DNA of 64,000 nt from Desulfobacteraceae bacterium (GCA_024230435.1 JAAERL010000751.1:50919-114918), one strand, 5' to 3'; counted from the stretch's first letter, positions 34,956 to 44,255 are shown. The notes: generated by a model not told the origin, from the letters alone. A program made the numbers and translations.

Positions 34956-36002
34956 CTAATAAAAAGTATTATAATTACATGTTTTAGGATGACTTTTCAG
35001 CAAGTTTACAATATCCGTATAGCCTTGGCTGTTTGCCCAATAAGACGCTGAGTACACAAAGCTATTGCTCACACTAATACGAGGATGATTTAGAAGCGCT
35101 TCTACAACCTCGGCGTGGCCCTTGCAAACTGCCGCATTTATAGGTAGTAAAAAGTGTTCGCCATTATCAAAATTCAAATTAATTGTATTACGCGTATTAG
35201 GATGGTTAAGCAGCAATTTTACAATATCAGTATAGCCTTTCCTGGCTGCCATATATAGCGCTGTTTGCCCTTTGAAATCGGGTTGATTTATAGTGCTCAC
35301 ACTAATACGAGGATGATTTAGAAGCGCTTCTACAACCTCGGCGTGGCCCTTACAAGCTGCCGCATATATAGGTAGTAAAAAGTGTTTGCCATTATCAAAA
35401 TTCAAATTAATTGTATTACGCGTATTAGGATGGTTAAGCAGCAATTTTACAATATCAGTATAGCCTTTCCTGGCTGCCATATATAGCGCTGTTTGCCCTT
35501 CGAAATCGGGTTGATTTATAGTGCTCTCATTAATATCAGGACTCGATATCAGAACCTTTACAACATCGGCGCGGTCATTTATTACAACATCGGCGCGGTC
35601 ATTTATTACAACATCGGCGCGGTCATCTATTAATGCTTTATGAAGAAGTGTCCAATCTAATACTCTAATAGTTTTATTAACATCAGCACCAGATTCTATC
35701 CATTTCTTTGCCCATTTAACATCACCTTCTATTACCTTGTTTAAAAGATGCTGATCCTTATATTCCTGTGGGCGGTTTTTTCTAATAGTCTGTCTTAACC
35801 ATTTTAGCAAAGATACTGAAGTGTTTGATTCAGCAGCTTGCAGATCATTATTATAAGCTTTGGCTTTAGCATAATGATTCTGGTTTGACAGTTGTAATCT
35901 CTGAATTTGTGCTTTGCTTTTATGACTAAAAGGAGCGATATCATTATTAGAAGCGAGAGTATAAGTGGACAAATTGGCTAAATCCGGGTATGGTCTTGGC
36001 AT
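34956..36002 (-). CDS. Ankyrin-repeat protein with two near-identical tandem modules
   Basis: 348 residues, no signal peptide. The N-terminal ~95 residues are polar (QIQRLQLSNQNHYAKAKAYN). Ankyrin units begin near residue 100 with NKVIEGDVKWAKKWIESGAD, the same capping repeat as the 57-64 kb family. An eight-residue unit NDRADVVI is present about three times, encoded by a 24-base tandem repeat at 35560-35631. A block of about 80 residues (two ankyrin units, e.g. GQTALYMAARKGYTDIVKLL) is present twice with almost identical DNA. It ends soon after, lacking the C-terminal block of the other four genes. Ankyrin proteins mediate protein contacts; no partner is evident. The upstream region resembles that of the other ankyrin genes. 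Confidence 0.82.
   Translation of the reverse strand: MPRPYPDLANLSTYTLASNNDIAPFSHKSKAQIQRLQLSNQNHYAKAKAYNNDLQAAESNTSVSLLKWLRQTIRKNRPQEYKDQHLLNKVIEGDVKWAKKWIESGADVNKTIRVLDWTLLHKALIDDRADVVINDRADVVINDRADVVKVLISSPDINESTINQPDFEGQTALYMAARKGYTDIVKLLLNHPNTRNTINLNFDNGKHFLLPIYAAACKGHAEVVEALLNHPRISVSTINQPDFKGQTALYMAARKGYTDIVKLLLNHPNTRNTINLNFDNGEHFLLPINAAVCKGHAEVVEALLNHPRISVSNSFVYSASYWANSQGYTDIVNLLKSHPKTCNYNTFY
35560..35631 (-). repeat. 24-base tandem repeat inside the ankyrin gene
   Basis: Three in-frame copies of a 24-base unit (ACAACATCGGCGCGGTCATT plus four bases on the plus strand) encode the repeated NDRADVVI. Because the unit is a multiple of three, slippage changes length without breaking the frame. 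Confidence 0.85.
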
Positions 36003-36418
36003 TATAAATTCTTTCTAATTATACATTATAGGTGGTTAATAGGCGTATTCGCGCTAAGTAAATTCAACCTGATTGTTAAGTCCGGTTGAGTTGACTGAAA
36101 ACTCACCGTTTAAATTCAGATATGGCTTTAATCAAAAAGCATGCCATGTTTCAATTTGCTCTATTGGGGCGCTATCAGCCCTTTACACCGTGATAGGCAT
36201 ATTGGATTAAGTGCCAACTTTGTTGGCGCAATTTCAGATTTTGCAAACAAAGGTGTAATTATATTTTTTTGAGGCATTTTATTGTGCATCCAAAAGTGGA
36301 TGCTTTTCAGTGGCCAAATCATCGGGGATGTCGTCTTTCAGTTTACAAATGGTAAGTGACCAAAAATTGGAAGCTTCGAAAAGCAACGATGGGGCCGGCA
36401 AAAACAGGCAAACTATGT
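36003..36418. other. Upstream region of the lone ankyrin gene and 3' gap after batE
   Basis: The part from about 36140 to 36232 carries the core shared with the upstream regions of the other ankyrin genes: AAAGCATGCCATG, GCTCTATTGGGGCGCTATCA and the palindrome GCCAACTTTGTTGGC (36213-36227). The remainder (36240-36418) has no recognised gene; a short minus-strand continuation beyond batE (KLKDDIPDDLATEKH) looks protein-like but has no support. Confidence 0.6.
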
Positions 36419-37183
36419 TTATATAATACCGGCGTTTTTGGCGGCGATCCAGCCGATTTTGTCTTTTGAGTAGCGGATTTGAAGATGATCCCGCAAGGTT
36501 CTGACTACCCGGACTTTTGCTCCGGCGTGCAGCTTGAAAAGTTCCGTTGAATTGTCCAGTAATCCGGAGCGCACCGATATCTGTTTGGGCAGAATAATGG
36601 CCAGCCGTAAATAGGTGCTTTCGTAGTAGTTGAAAAAAGCGGTGGCTATGAAGATCAATGCCGGCAAAAATGTTATACAGGCGGCGTACCAAAACCCTTT
36701 ACGGCGCGTCATGCGCCAGACGATTATAAACAGCCAGACGATCAGGTTTAACGATATTGCGGTCCAAACCACGGTTTTGCGGCTCAGGTGGTATTTCCAG
36801 AAAAAAAAGATGCGGGTGGGTGAAAATGAGGTGTTTTCACGAGCATCTTTGGTCAGGGTAAGGGCGTATTCATAATTGAATCGTAAGTCCGGATCGCCGG
36901 GTATTTTTTGAAGTGCGCGCTCGTACCAAAGGACCGCATTGCCCAAATTATCGTTTTTCAAATGGGCGTTGCCCAGGTTGTAATACAGTTTGCCGTTTTG
37001 AACGCCTCTTGCCGCGATACTTTCCAGCAAGTCTACGGCTTTTTGATAGTCGCCATTTTTATAAGATTCCATGCTGGAAATAAAATCCCTTGTTATCATG
37101 TCCGTATCTGCTGCGCAAACAGTTATGATCGCCGGGATAACCATGGAAAGTGAAACGAAACACAGGGCTAAAAATGATTTCAT
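36419..37183 (-). CDS. batE: BatE-like TPR and SH3 membrane protein
   Basis: 254 residues. A signal peptide or anchor covers about 1-24. Two or three TPR units follow (KNGDYQKAVDLLESIAARG, YYNLGNAHLKNDNLGNAVLW). Two membrane segments lie near 137-155 and 165-185. The C-terminal ~60 residues are an SH3b-like domain (LHAGAKVRVVRTLRDHLQIR). This order is that of BatE in aerotolerance (Bat) operons. It is the last gene of a seven-gene minus-strand operon and overlaps batD by four bases. Confidence 0.85.
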   Translation of the reverse strand: MKSFLALCFVSLSMVIPAIITVCAADTDMITRDFISSMESYKNGDYQKAVDLLESIAARGVQNGKLYYNLGNAHLKNDNLGNAVLWYERALQKIPGDPDLRFNYEYALTLTKDARENTSFSPTRIFFFWKYHLSRKTVVWTAISLNLIVWLFIIVWRMTRRKGFWYAACITFLPALIFIATAFFNYYESTYLRLAIILPKQISVRSGLLDNSTELFKLHAGAKVRVVRTLRDHLQIRYSKDKIGWIAAKNAGII

Positions 37184-38952
37184 GGCAGAAGCTCCTTGAA
37201 TAAACGCCGGACATCTTCGGTAAGTGCTTTTCGCTCATGATCAGACAGTTCCGCTGCGCTGAATTTAGCCGATTCCACTCTGGAAAGCAGGTCCGAGGCT
37301 TGTTGAGCTATTTGTGGCGGCTGTCCGCATTGCGTCAGCAGTTCCCGCGCCTCTTTCCAGGTCAGGGCTTCGCCGCTGCGGTTGGCTATTGAAAAAATGG
37401 CGGCGTTTACGGCTTGATAGAGATGGGCGAGCATTTCGTTTTGTTGATCAATTGTGTTTATAGCGGCTTTGAGTGCCTTGCGGGCTTTATTTTTCATTAA
37501 TATTGCCGGGCGGGTATCGTTGCGCGTTAAGCGCTGAAAAATAAGCAGCCCTGCCAGCAAAGGCAAAGGCGACGCAAGCAACAGGATAAAAAGAAATAGC
37601 GATAACCGGTTTTGGGATTGCACGGCCTCCAGCTCCTCTTTGGGCGGCAGGATGTCGCGGCCGGTAAAATCCACTTTTTGCTTCCGGGAAGCTGATACCT
37701 GCGAAGACAACCGGGGCGGGGCCGCCTGCGCTGTTTGCGATGGGGCGACCTGCAAAATAATTGGCTGTGACGTTAATTTTTTATAAGCTTTTTCAGTGAT
37801 ATCAAAATAGGTCAGGCTTACCGGTCTGATTTCATAGGAGCCTTGTTTTACCGGGACAAGGGCCTTGCGGAAAATCTTATATCCGCTATACCCGGTACGA
37901 TCCAGGCTGATTTTTTCTTCCGGGTTGTCCTCATAGATCTTGAATGCATCAGGTAATTTAAAATCAGGTTCACCAGCATCTATAATGTTGCCTTGCCCTT
38001 TAAGGGTGACGGACAGGGTTGTTGAATCGCCTACTTTCAGGTTGCTGGTTTCCACATCTGTTTTTAATTCAAACTTTCCCACAAGGCCGGAAAAGCCGCC
38101 GTGCCCGGTATATTCCGGCAAGGGCTTGACCGTAAGGTTCAGGGCCAAAGTACGGATGGTATGTTTTGTCATCTTCCGGGGGTTGAAAAACGGGTCCATT
38201 AAAAAGTCGGGAAGAGACCGGCCGGACCGGTCCCGGTTTTTCATCAGGTCCAGAATACCGAAATTAAAACTGGACGGCTCAATTACCAGTGCGCCTGTTT
38301 TTTTGGGAATCAGTACATAATTAAGCTCTGTGACAATATGCTCACGCCCTTTGATAATTTTTTTGTAAGCGTTTGTTTTTTTGAATTCGGTGGCCTCAAA
38401 ACCTAAAAATTCCGGGGGCGAAAATTTAGCCTCATGAATTTGAACACTATTGTAAAGAGTAAACGTGTAGATGATCTGTTGGCCGGTAAATGGAGTTGAA
38501 TTGGAAACTTTGGCGGTGATCCAGACATCGAGGTCTTTTGAGGGTTTGGTTTTAGCAGACACCTTGTTGACAAGGATCTCAATGGGTTCGCTCTGATAGG
38601 TTTTCCCGTTGGATTTTACGCGCAACCTGGGAATTATCGCTTTGCCGGATTTTATGAGCGGCTCCAGAGTATAGACATATATGATTTTCTGTGATGTCTG
38701 TCCGTTGATAAAGTTTATGGTGGAATGACTTGTCTGGGAGACGACTTTGAAATCTTTTATGCTGCTGATGTCCACCTGGCCGTTACTGTTTTCAATGGTT
38801 ACGCTTAATTCTAGGGATTCACCGCTTTGTATTCGGGTCCGATCTACCTGGGCGTCTACTGTTATTTTCGCCGAGACGCCGGAGGCTGTCAAAATAACTG
38901 CGATGATGATGCTCAGTTTTAGTATGTAATTTGGCAACCGTTGCATTACCAA
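37180..38952 (-). CDS. batD: BatD-like periplasmic/membrane protein
   Basis: 590 residues. A signal peptide ends near ASGVSA. The bulk is immunoglobulin-like beta domains (VDRTRIQSGESLELSVTIEN and the later LKVGDSTTLSVTLKGQGNII), then a membrane segment near 445-468 and a cytoplasmic helical tail. This is the BatD (oxygen tolerance) architecture. It is thought to act with the VWA proteins BatA/BatB in the envelope. The start overlaps the end of the batB gene by seven bases. Confidence 0.88.
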   Translation of the reverse strand: MVMQRLPNYILKLSIIIAVILTASGVSAKITVDAQVDRTRIQSGESLELSVTIENSNGQVDISSIKDFKVVSQTSHSTINFINGQTSQKIIYVYTLEPLIKSGKAIIPRLRVKSNGKTYQSEPIEILVNKVSAKTKPSKDLDVWITAKVSNSTPFTGQQIIYTFTLYNSVQIHEAKFSPPEFLGFEATEFKKTNAYKKIIKGREHIVTELNYVLIPKKTGALVIEPSSFNFGILDLMKNRDRSGRSLPDFLMDPFFNPRKMTKHTIRTLALNLTVKPLPEYTGHGGFSGLVGKFELKTDVETSNLKVGDSTTLSVTLKGQGNIIDAGEPDFKLPDAFKIYEDNPEEKISLDRTGYSGYKIFRKALVPVKQGSYEIRPVSLTYFDITEKAYKKLTSQPIILQVAPSQTAQAAPPRLSSQVSASRKQKVDFTGRDILPPKEELEAVQSQNRLSLFLFILLLASPLPLLAGLLIFQRLTRNDTRPAILMKNKARKALKAAINTIDQQNEMLAHLYQAVNAAIFSIANRSGEALTWKEARELLTQCGQPPQIAQQASDLLSRVESAKFSAAELSDHERKALTEDVRRLFKELLP

Positions 38953-40655
38953 TCCTTTTCCACCTGACGCTTTTGATATTGCGGTATAATTGCCTTGCCC
39001 GGTTCATCTTTTAAACGGTTGAGTTGATTTGCTGAAGACTGTTGATCTTTGGCCGCCGGTTGGTGCTTTTTCTCATCAGGTTGAGCCTGATTTTGTTGTT
39101 TTTCCGGCTCTTCCGGTTGCTGCGGCTGCTGATCTTTTTGATCCTCGGGCCGGTCTTGCTCTCCGCTTTGTTGGTTTTGCTGCTGCTGCTGCTGCTGTTG
39201 CTTTTTTTGCTGATCCTTTTTTTGATCTTTGCTGGAATCTTGTTGTTTCTTTTGCTCCTGGATGCGTTTTTTAACAAAAGCTAAATTTTCTTTGGCCTTT
39301 GTATCATCAGGGGTTAGCTTCAGCGTTTTTTCATAATGCTGTACCGCGCTTTGAAAATTTTTTTGTCTGTAAGCCGCATTGCCCATATTGTAATGAATTT
39401 TGGACTTTAGCTTCGGTTCGGCTTTGTTAAGCGCTTGGTCGTAATGCTCCTGGGCCGTGTCAAAGTTACCTGCTTTATAGTAGGCATTTCCAAGGTTGTA
39501 AAGCACCGCCGGATTATCCGGTGAATTGAGCTGGCCTTTTGTAAAGTGCTCAACGGCTTTTTGATACTTTTCCTGTTCAAATGCCTCCTGGCCTTTTTGC
39601 AGGGGACCGGCCTGGCTGACGGATACGGGGCAAAACAGCCATAATGCAGCGCATATGACAGATGCCTGGCGCACCGGCGGCAACCACAAAGCGCAAAATA
39701 TCAGCAATACTGAGATGGTCAAGGGCCATTGAAACCGGTCGGCCCATACCTGGCGGCGGCCGCTTTCGGTTTCCGTTTGCTCCATTTTACTCCGGATTTG
39801 ATCCCGGTAAATGGCCTCTAAGTCCATATCGCCAGCCACCGAGCGTGTATAAATGCCACCGGTGGCCCCGGCCATGGCGGAAAGGGTGGTTTCGTCCAGG
39901 CGGGAGACAACGATATTGCCCGATGCATCCTTTTTAAATCCCCCCCGATTTTCAGGCAAAGGTACGCCGTCACCAGAGCCTACGCCAATGCAAAAAAGTT
40001 TGATGTTTTTCTGGGCGGCTTGTTTTGCTGCTTCAAGAGGGTCATCCCTGCCGGTTTGCTCACCATCGGTGATTAGCAAAATGGCTTTTTCCGCGGGGCT
40101 TTTGGGGTCAAAAGCATTCACGGCCGTGCGCACGGCGGCGGCCAGGTCCGTGCCGCCTACCGGCAGGTAATCTGGTCCCAAAACTTTCAAAAACAGGTTA
40201 AAGGCCTGGGTGTCCAGGGTCATGGGACATTGCACAAAGGCCGTGCCGCTGAAAGCCACCAGGCCCGCACGGTCTCCCTGAAGCATGCCGAGAAGATCCA
40301 GGATTTCCCTTTTGGCTCTGGCAAGGCGGGTGGGCTGGATATCCTTGGCCAGCATGCTGCGGGAGCAATCCAGGGCGATGATCAGATCAATGCCTTTGCT
40401 TTTGACCTCTTGCCAATGAAACCCGTAACGGGGACCGGCAGCTGCTAAAATAGCCAAAGTCACGGCGGCCAGTAAAAAAAACGCTCTTAACCTTCGGCGC
40501 CCGGCAAGGGCCAGCGGCGCGAGCCGGGTCAATCCGTTTTCACCGGCAAAGGCTTTGAGAATTTTTTGGCGTCTGCGCCCGCCATAAAGATAAAGCAGGA
40601 TAAATACGGGAATTACCCAAATCAGGAACAACATTTTGATGGATGCAAATGTCAT
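38946..40655 (-). CDS. batB: BatB-BatC fusion: VWA domain protein with TPR repeats
   Basis: 569 residues. Two N-terminal membrane segments, then a von Willebrand A domain with the MIDAS metal motif DCSRSM (about residue 95) and LLITDGEQTGRDDP. A third membrane segment at about 310-345 leads to TPR units (YQKAVEHFTKGQLNSPDNPA, LYNLGNAYYKAGNFDTAQEH). The C-terminal ~100 residues are low-complexity Gln/Lys/Pro/Glu. In other genomes the TPR part is a separate batC, so this is a batB-batC fusion. VWA-MIDAS proteins act with MoxR AAA+ ATPases in metal insertion or envelope-protein maturation. Confidence 0.9.
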   Translation of the reverse strand: MTFASIKMLFLIWVIPVFILLYLYGGRRRQKILKAFAGENGLTRLAPLALAGRRRLRAFFLLAAVTLAILAAAGPRYGFHWQEVKSKGIDLIIALDCSRSMLAKDIQPTRLARAKREILDLLGMLQGDRAGLVAFSGTAFVQCPMTLDTQAFNLFLKVLGPDYLPVGGTDLAAAVRTAVNAFDPKSPAEKAILLITDGEQTGRDDPLEAAKQAAQKNIKLFCIGVGSGDGVPLPENRGGFKKDASGNIVVSRLDETTLSAMAGATGGIYTRSVAGDMDLEAIYRDQIRSKMEQTETESGRRQVWADRFQWPLTISVLLIFCALWLPPVRQASVICAALWLFCPVSVSQAGPLQKGQEAFEQEKYQKAVEHFTKGQLNSPDNPAVLYNLGNAYYKAGNFDTAQEHYDQALNKAEPKLKSKIHYNMGNAAYRQKNFQSAVQHYEKTLKLTPDDTKAKENLAFVKKRIQEQKKQQDSSKDQKKDQQKKQQQQQQQQNQQSGEQDRPEDQKDQQPQQPEEPEKQQNQAQPDEKKHQPAAKDQQSSANQLNRLKDEPGKAIIPQYQKRQVEKDW

Positions 40656-40688
40656 AGTTCTAATTTACCGTCCTTATCAAAACTATTT

Positions 40689-41687
40689 TTAGGGTATTGT
40701 TAAAAAACGTGTGTTTTTCAACAGCATCCAGATCCCCAACAATCCCAGGGCCGGAAGCAACGAATAAAGGTAAAGGTCTTTGAACTGATCAAAGGTTTTT
40801 ACCTTTATGCCGGTTTTTTCTAGTTTATCGATGGTTTTGTAAATTTTCTGCAACCCTTTCAGGTTCGTGGCCCTGAAATAGAGTCCGTCTGTGTTGGCGG
40901 CAATTTTTTTCAGGGTTGTTTCATCGATTTCCACCTGTTGATAGATAAAGCGTTGGCCGAAAACAGGGTCATTGACCAGAAAGGGCGCCCGGCCGTGTTC
41001 CCCGATGCCAACGGTATATATCTTTACTTGACGTTCACGTGCGATGTCCGCCGCCGCTGCAGGTTGAATTTGCCCCCTGTTGCTGACACCGTCGGTAAGC
41101 AGGATGATGACATTGGACCGGCTTTCAATGTCTTCCAGGCGTTTTAAGGCAATTCCGATGGCGTCTCCGATGGCCGTAGCTTTTCCGGCAGCGCCGATTT
41201 GAAGGCCGTCCAGAAGGGAGGCAATGGCGTTATAATCGCGGGTTAGCGGGAATTGAGTATAGGCCTGGGTGCCGAAAACGACCATGCCGATTCGGTCACC
41301 ATCGCGCTTAGAGATAAAATTGCGTATTACATATTTTGCGGCCTCCAGCCGGTTGATCACTTTGCCTTTACGCTTGAAATCCAGGGCGGCCATGCTTTCG
41401 GATAAATCCACAGCTAAAACGATATTAACGCCCTTGGTGTCTATAATGGCCTGCCGGCTAGCCCATTGGGGCCGCGCAAGGGCTGTAATCATTAACACCA
41501 GGGATAAATAAAAAATCAAGGGTAACAGTAAGTTATGCAGCCGTAGAATAATCGATGGCGAAACCTGCGCCGCACCGGATACGCTTGAAAGCGACAGCGC
41601 CGGTGCGCTTGTGCGAACGCGGCGCCATACGGTCAGAGGGATAATCGCTAAAAGAATCAAAAAATATGGGTCTGCAAATCGGAGCAT
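40689..41687 (-). CDS. batA: BatA-like VWA domain membrane protein
   Basis: 332 residues. The N-terminal LRFADPYFLILLAIIPL and the second hydrophobic helix precede a VWA domain with MIDAS motif VDLSESM and LLTDGVSNRGQI. A C-terminal membrane segment reads LYLYSLLPALGLLGIWMLL. Standard BatA. It lies between the DUF4381 gene (26 bases upstream) and batB (33 bases downstream), all on the minus strand. Confidence 0.92.
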   Translation of the reverse strand: MLRFADPYFLILLAIIPLTVWRRVRTSAPALSLSSVSGAAQVSPSIILRLHNLLLPLIFYLSLVLMITALARPQWASRQAIIDTKGVNIVLAVDLSESMAALDFKRKGKVINRLEAAKYVIRNFISKRDGDRIGMVVFGTQAYTQFPLTRDYNAIASLLDGLQIGAAGKATAIGDAIGIALKRLEDIESRSNVIILLTDGVSNRGQIQPAAAADIARERQVKIYTVGIGEHGRAPFLVNDPVFGQRFIYQQVEIDETTLKKIAANTDGLYFRATNLKGLQKIYKTIDKLEKTGIKVKTFDQFKDLYLYSLLPALGLLGIWMLLKNTRFLTIP

Positions 41688-41713
41688 ATCTATTTAAACC
41701 TGTCCGTGTCCAT

Positions 41714-42349
41714 TTAAACCTGCTCTTGTTCTTGTGTTTCCGGTTCCCTGGTGGTTTGCTGCACGAAGCTGCGCACAAAACCCAGGTCTTTGTTCATTCG
41801 GGTTTGACCGGTAACGGCATTGGCGAATTTGATGGGATCGGCATGATGACAAAACGCCTTGAGCGGTTGTGCAAGATCCACGGATAACTCCAGGCGGTTC
41901 ACATGGGGGAGCAATTCCTCGGTCGTCATCTCTTGCGCCGGAAAATTAAACCGCCGTTCGATGTACCGTCTTAAAATGGACGAAAGTTTGAAATAAAATG
42001 GTTTAACTTCCAGCCCATCGTCAGTCTCCAGTTTATCAAGGGCCTGATAGGCCTCCTGGTCAGGCTCGGGCAGTACAACGCCGGGCGCTTGAGCCAAGGG
42101 GCGTTTTCTTCGAAGCCAAAGCCGCCGGACTAGATAAGCTGCGATTGCTAAAGCAGCAAGTGCGGCCAGTACCCATAAAAGCCACAGCAGGTCTGTTCCC
42201 ATATCCACAATGGGTTTGATGTCATGGATATCGGACATTTCAGTAGCGGCGGGTTCTGTCTGCTGATCAGCCGCCCAGGCCGGACTCAGCCAGGCGGCAT
42301 AAAAGAAGCCCTTGATGATGTTTGCCTTGAATATGCGCCGTCGTTTCAA
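41714..42349 (-). CDS. DUF4381-family membrane protein of the Bat operon
   Basis: 211 residues. After a weak N-terminal hydrophobic segment, DIKPIVDMGTDLLWLLWVLA runs into a single strong membrane helix (about 53-75) ending in RRLWLRRKR. The cytoplasmic part contains YFKLSSILRRYIERRFNFPA, typical of DUF4381 proteins found between DUF58 and BatA genes. Function is inferred only from this context. The start overlaps the DUF58 stop by four bases. Confidence 0.82.
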   Translation of the reverse strand: MKRRRIFKANIIKGFFYAAWLSPAWAADQQTEPAATEMSDIHDIKPIVDMGTDLLWLLWVLAALAALAIAAYLVRRLWLRRKRPLAQAPGVVLPEPDQEAYQALDKLETDDGLEVKPFYFKLSSILRRYIERRFNFPAQEMTTEELLPHVNRLELSVDLAQPLKAFCHHADPIKFANAVTGQTRMNKDLGFVRSFVQQTTREPETQEQEQV

Positions 42350-43272
42350 CGTTTTCGCCTCTCGCGTAACCGGAAATACCGAGTCAGAGCATCGGCCGCC
42401 GATTCCGCAGTGCTGATGGGGATAACATCTAAGTTGGCGGATTTGAAATCGTTTTCTTTTTGCCGCTGTATGCCATCCCAGTATTTTGCGTAAGCCCGGC
42501 GCGATGGTGCGTGGGAGGCGTCGAGTTGCAGCAGTTGGCCGGTTTCAAAATCCCTTACAGTCATCAGCCCGGCTTCGGGCAATTGAAATTCACCCGGATC
42601 GCTGATCCAGATATTTATCAGCTCATGTTTGCGTGCGGTTGATTTCATGGAACGGTCCGTGATGCCTTTGGCCCCCGGCACAATAAAATCCGATATCACA
42701 AAGGCCACCGAGCGTTTGCGGCAGACCCGGCCGAGAAAACCAACGGCTTCGGAGATGCCGGTGCCGGTGTGCTGCGGCTGATAGGCGAAGATTTCCTTGA
42801 TCAGGCGCCATACATGGCCGCTTCCCTTTTGGGGGGGGATATAGCGCTCTACCTTGTCCGTGAAAAGAATTGCGCCTACTTTGTCATTGTTGCGCACGGC
42901 GTTAAAGGCCAAAATAGCGGCGGTTTCGGCGGCCAATTCCTGTTTGGACGCGTGGTGGGTTCCGAACCGGCCCGAAGCGCTCAAATCCACCAGCACCATG
43001 ATGATCAATTCGCGTTCTTCACGATACCGCTTGACAAAGGGCCGCCCCAGCCGGGCGGAAACCTTCCAGTCAATACTTTTGACATCATCGCCGGGAGCGT
43101 ATTCACGTACTTCTTCAAATTCGATGCCCGCTCCCCGGAAAACGGATTTATACTGTCCCGCCATCAGGGTGTTAACCGTGCGTCCGGTTCGGATATGCAC
43201 TTTTTTGATTTTTTTTATAAGATCTGCTGGCAGCATAGCTTGATCATTTCTTTTTGCAAAATTACTGGACAA
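42346..43272 (-). CDS. DUF58-family VWA-like protein
   Basis: 308 residues. The family signature is EVREYAPGDDVKSIDWKVSA then RLGRPFVKRYREERE. A degenerate MIDAS VLVDLSASGRFG follows. DUF58 proteins are regular partners of MoxR ATPases in this operon type and are probably cytoplasmic or membrane-associated adaptors. It is two bases downstream of moxR and overlaps the DUF4381 gene. Confidence 0.92.
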   Translation of the reverse strand: MSSNFAKRNDQAMLPADLIKKIKKVHIRTGRTVNTLMAGQYKSVFRGAGIEFEEVREYAPGDDVKSIDWKVSARLGRPFVKRYREERELIIMVLVDLSASGRFGTHHASKQELAAETAAILAFNAVRNNDKVGAILFTDKVERYIPPQKGSGHVWRLIKEIFAYQPQHTGTGISEAVGFLGRVCRKRSVAFVISDFIVPGAKGITDRSMKSTARKHELINIWISDPGEFQLPEAGLMTVRDFETGQLLQLDASHAPSRRAYAKYWDGIQRQKENDFKSANLDVIPISTAESAADALTRYFRLRERRKR

Positions 43273-43274
43273 AA

Positions 43275-44255
43275 TTACGGGACAGGCACCGAATCAAAAA
43301 TTCCTTCAATAATCTGATCCGTGGTCACGTCTTCAGCCTCGGCTTCGTACGTTGGTATAATTCTGTGGCGTAATACCAGTGGGGCGATGGTTTTTACATC
43401 CTGCGGCGTAACGTATGCCCGCCCGTGCAAAAAGGCGTAGGCCCTGGCCGCAAGACTCAAATAAATGGTGGCCCTGGGCGAGGCCCCGTATTGGATGTAG
43501 CTTTCTACGTCAAGTTGATAGTTTTTTGGCTTGCGCGTTGCAAAGACCAGGTCAACGATATAATCGCGCAATTTTTCGTCCATGTAGACGCAATTGATCA
43601 AATCGTAAATGGTATTCAACTGCACGGGGGACAATACCGCTTTGACAGCGTTGGGCTTCTCAAAACCGATGCGCTGCATGATTGTTTTTTCTTCGGCTTT
43701 GTTTGGGTAATCGATCAGAAGCTTCAACATGAAACGGTCAACCTGGGCCTCGGGAAGCGGGTAGGTGCCCTCTTGTTCGATGGGGTTTTGGGTTGCCAGC
43801 ACCAAAAACGGGTCATCGAGCAAGAAGGTGTTTTCCCCAATGGTCACCTGGCGCTCCTGCATGGCTTCTAGCAGCGCCGATTGCACTTTTGACGGGGCGC
43901 GGTTAATTTCATCGGCCAAAATGATGTTGTGAAAAACAGGCCCTCTTTTGATCACAAAATCGCCTGTTTTGGGCCGATAGACCTCTGTGCCGATCAGGTC
44001 GGCCGGCAGCAGGTCGGGTGTGAACTGAATCCTTTTAAAATCCGCTTGCACGGTTTCGGCAAGAGCCTTGACGGCGCTTGTTTTGGCCAGCCCGGGCACC
44101 CCTTCGATAAGAATATGGCCTTTAGTGAACAAGCCGATGAGCAGTCCTTCAATCAATTCGTGTTGTCCTACAAGGACTTTACCGATTTCATTACGAATTT
44201 GATGGATCAACGTATGCTGTTCTTCGATTTGGCGATTCAACTCTTCCACGGGCAA
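43275..44255 (-). CDS. MoxR-family AAA+ ATPase
   Basis: About 326 residues. The open frame extends to a TTG at 44324, but AAGGAGG lies four bases before a TTG at 44255 and ten before a GTG at 44249, so a start there is preferred. Walker A is GVPGLAKTSAVKAL, Walker B ILADEINRAP, sensor 1 VLATQNPIEQEGTYPLPEAQ, and sensor 2 sits in GASPRATIYLSLAARAYA. MoxR ATPases act as chaperones with VWA proteins in metal-centre or envelope-complex maturation. It is the first gene of the moxR-DUF58-DUF4381-bat operon. Confidence 0.93.
   Translation of the reverse strand: MPVEELNRQIEEQHTLIHQIRNEIGKVLVGQHELIEGLLIGLFTKGHILIEGVPGLAKTSAVKALAETVQADFKRIQFTPDLLPADLIGTEVYRPKTGDFVIKRGPVFHNIILADEINRAPSKVQSALLEAMQERQVTIGENTFLLDDPFLVLATQNPIEQEGTYPLPEAQVDRFMLKLLIDYPNKAEEKTIMQRIGFEKPNAVKAVLSPVQLNTIYDLINCVYMDEKLRDYIVDLVFATRKPKNYQLDVESYIQYGASPRATIYLSLAARAYAFLHGRAYVTPQDVKTIAPLVLRHRIIPTYEAEAEDVTTDQIIEGIFDSVPVP

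Noticed and set aside
36279..36418. Possible gene remnant downstream of batE (KLKDDIPDDLATEKH)
   Set aside because: Only about 40 codons look protein-like and they belong to a frame that overlaps batE; no start or family recognised.
39011..39284. Several frames of 80-90 codons over the end of batB, both strands
   Set aside because: They arise from the low-complexity Gln/Lys/Pro-coding tail of BatB.
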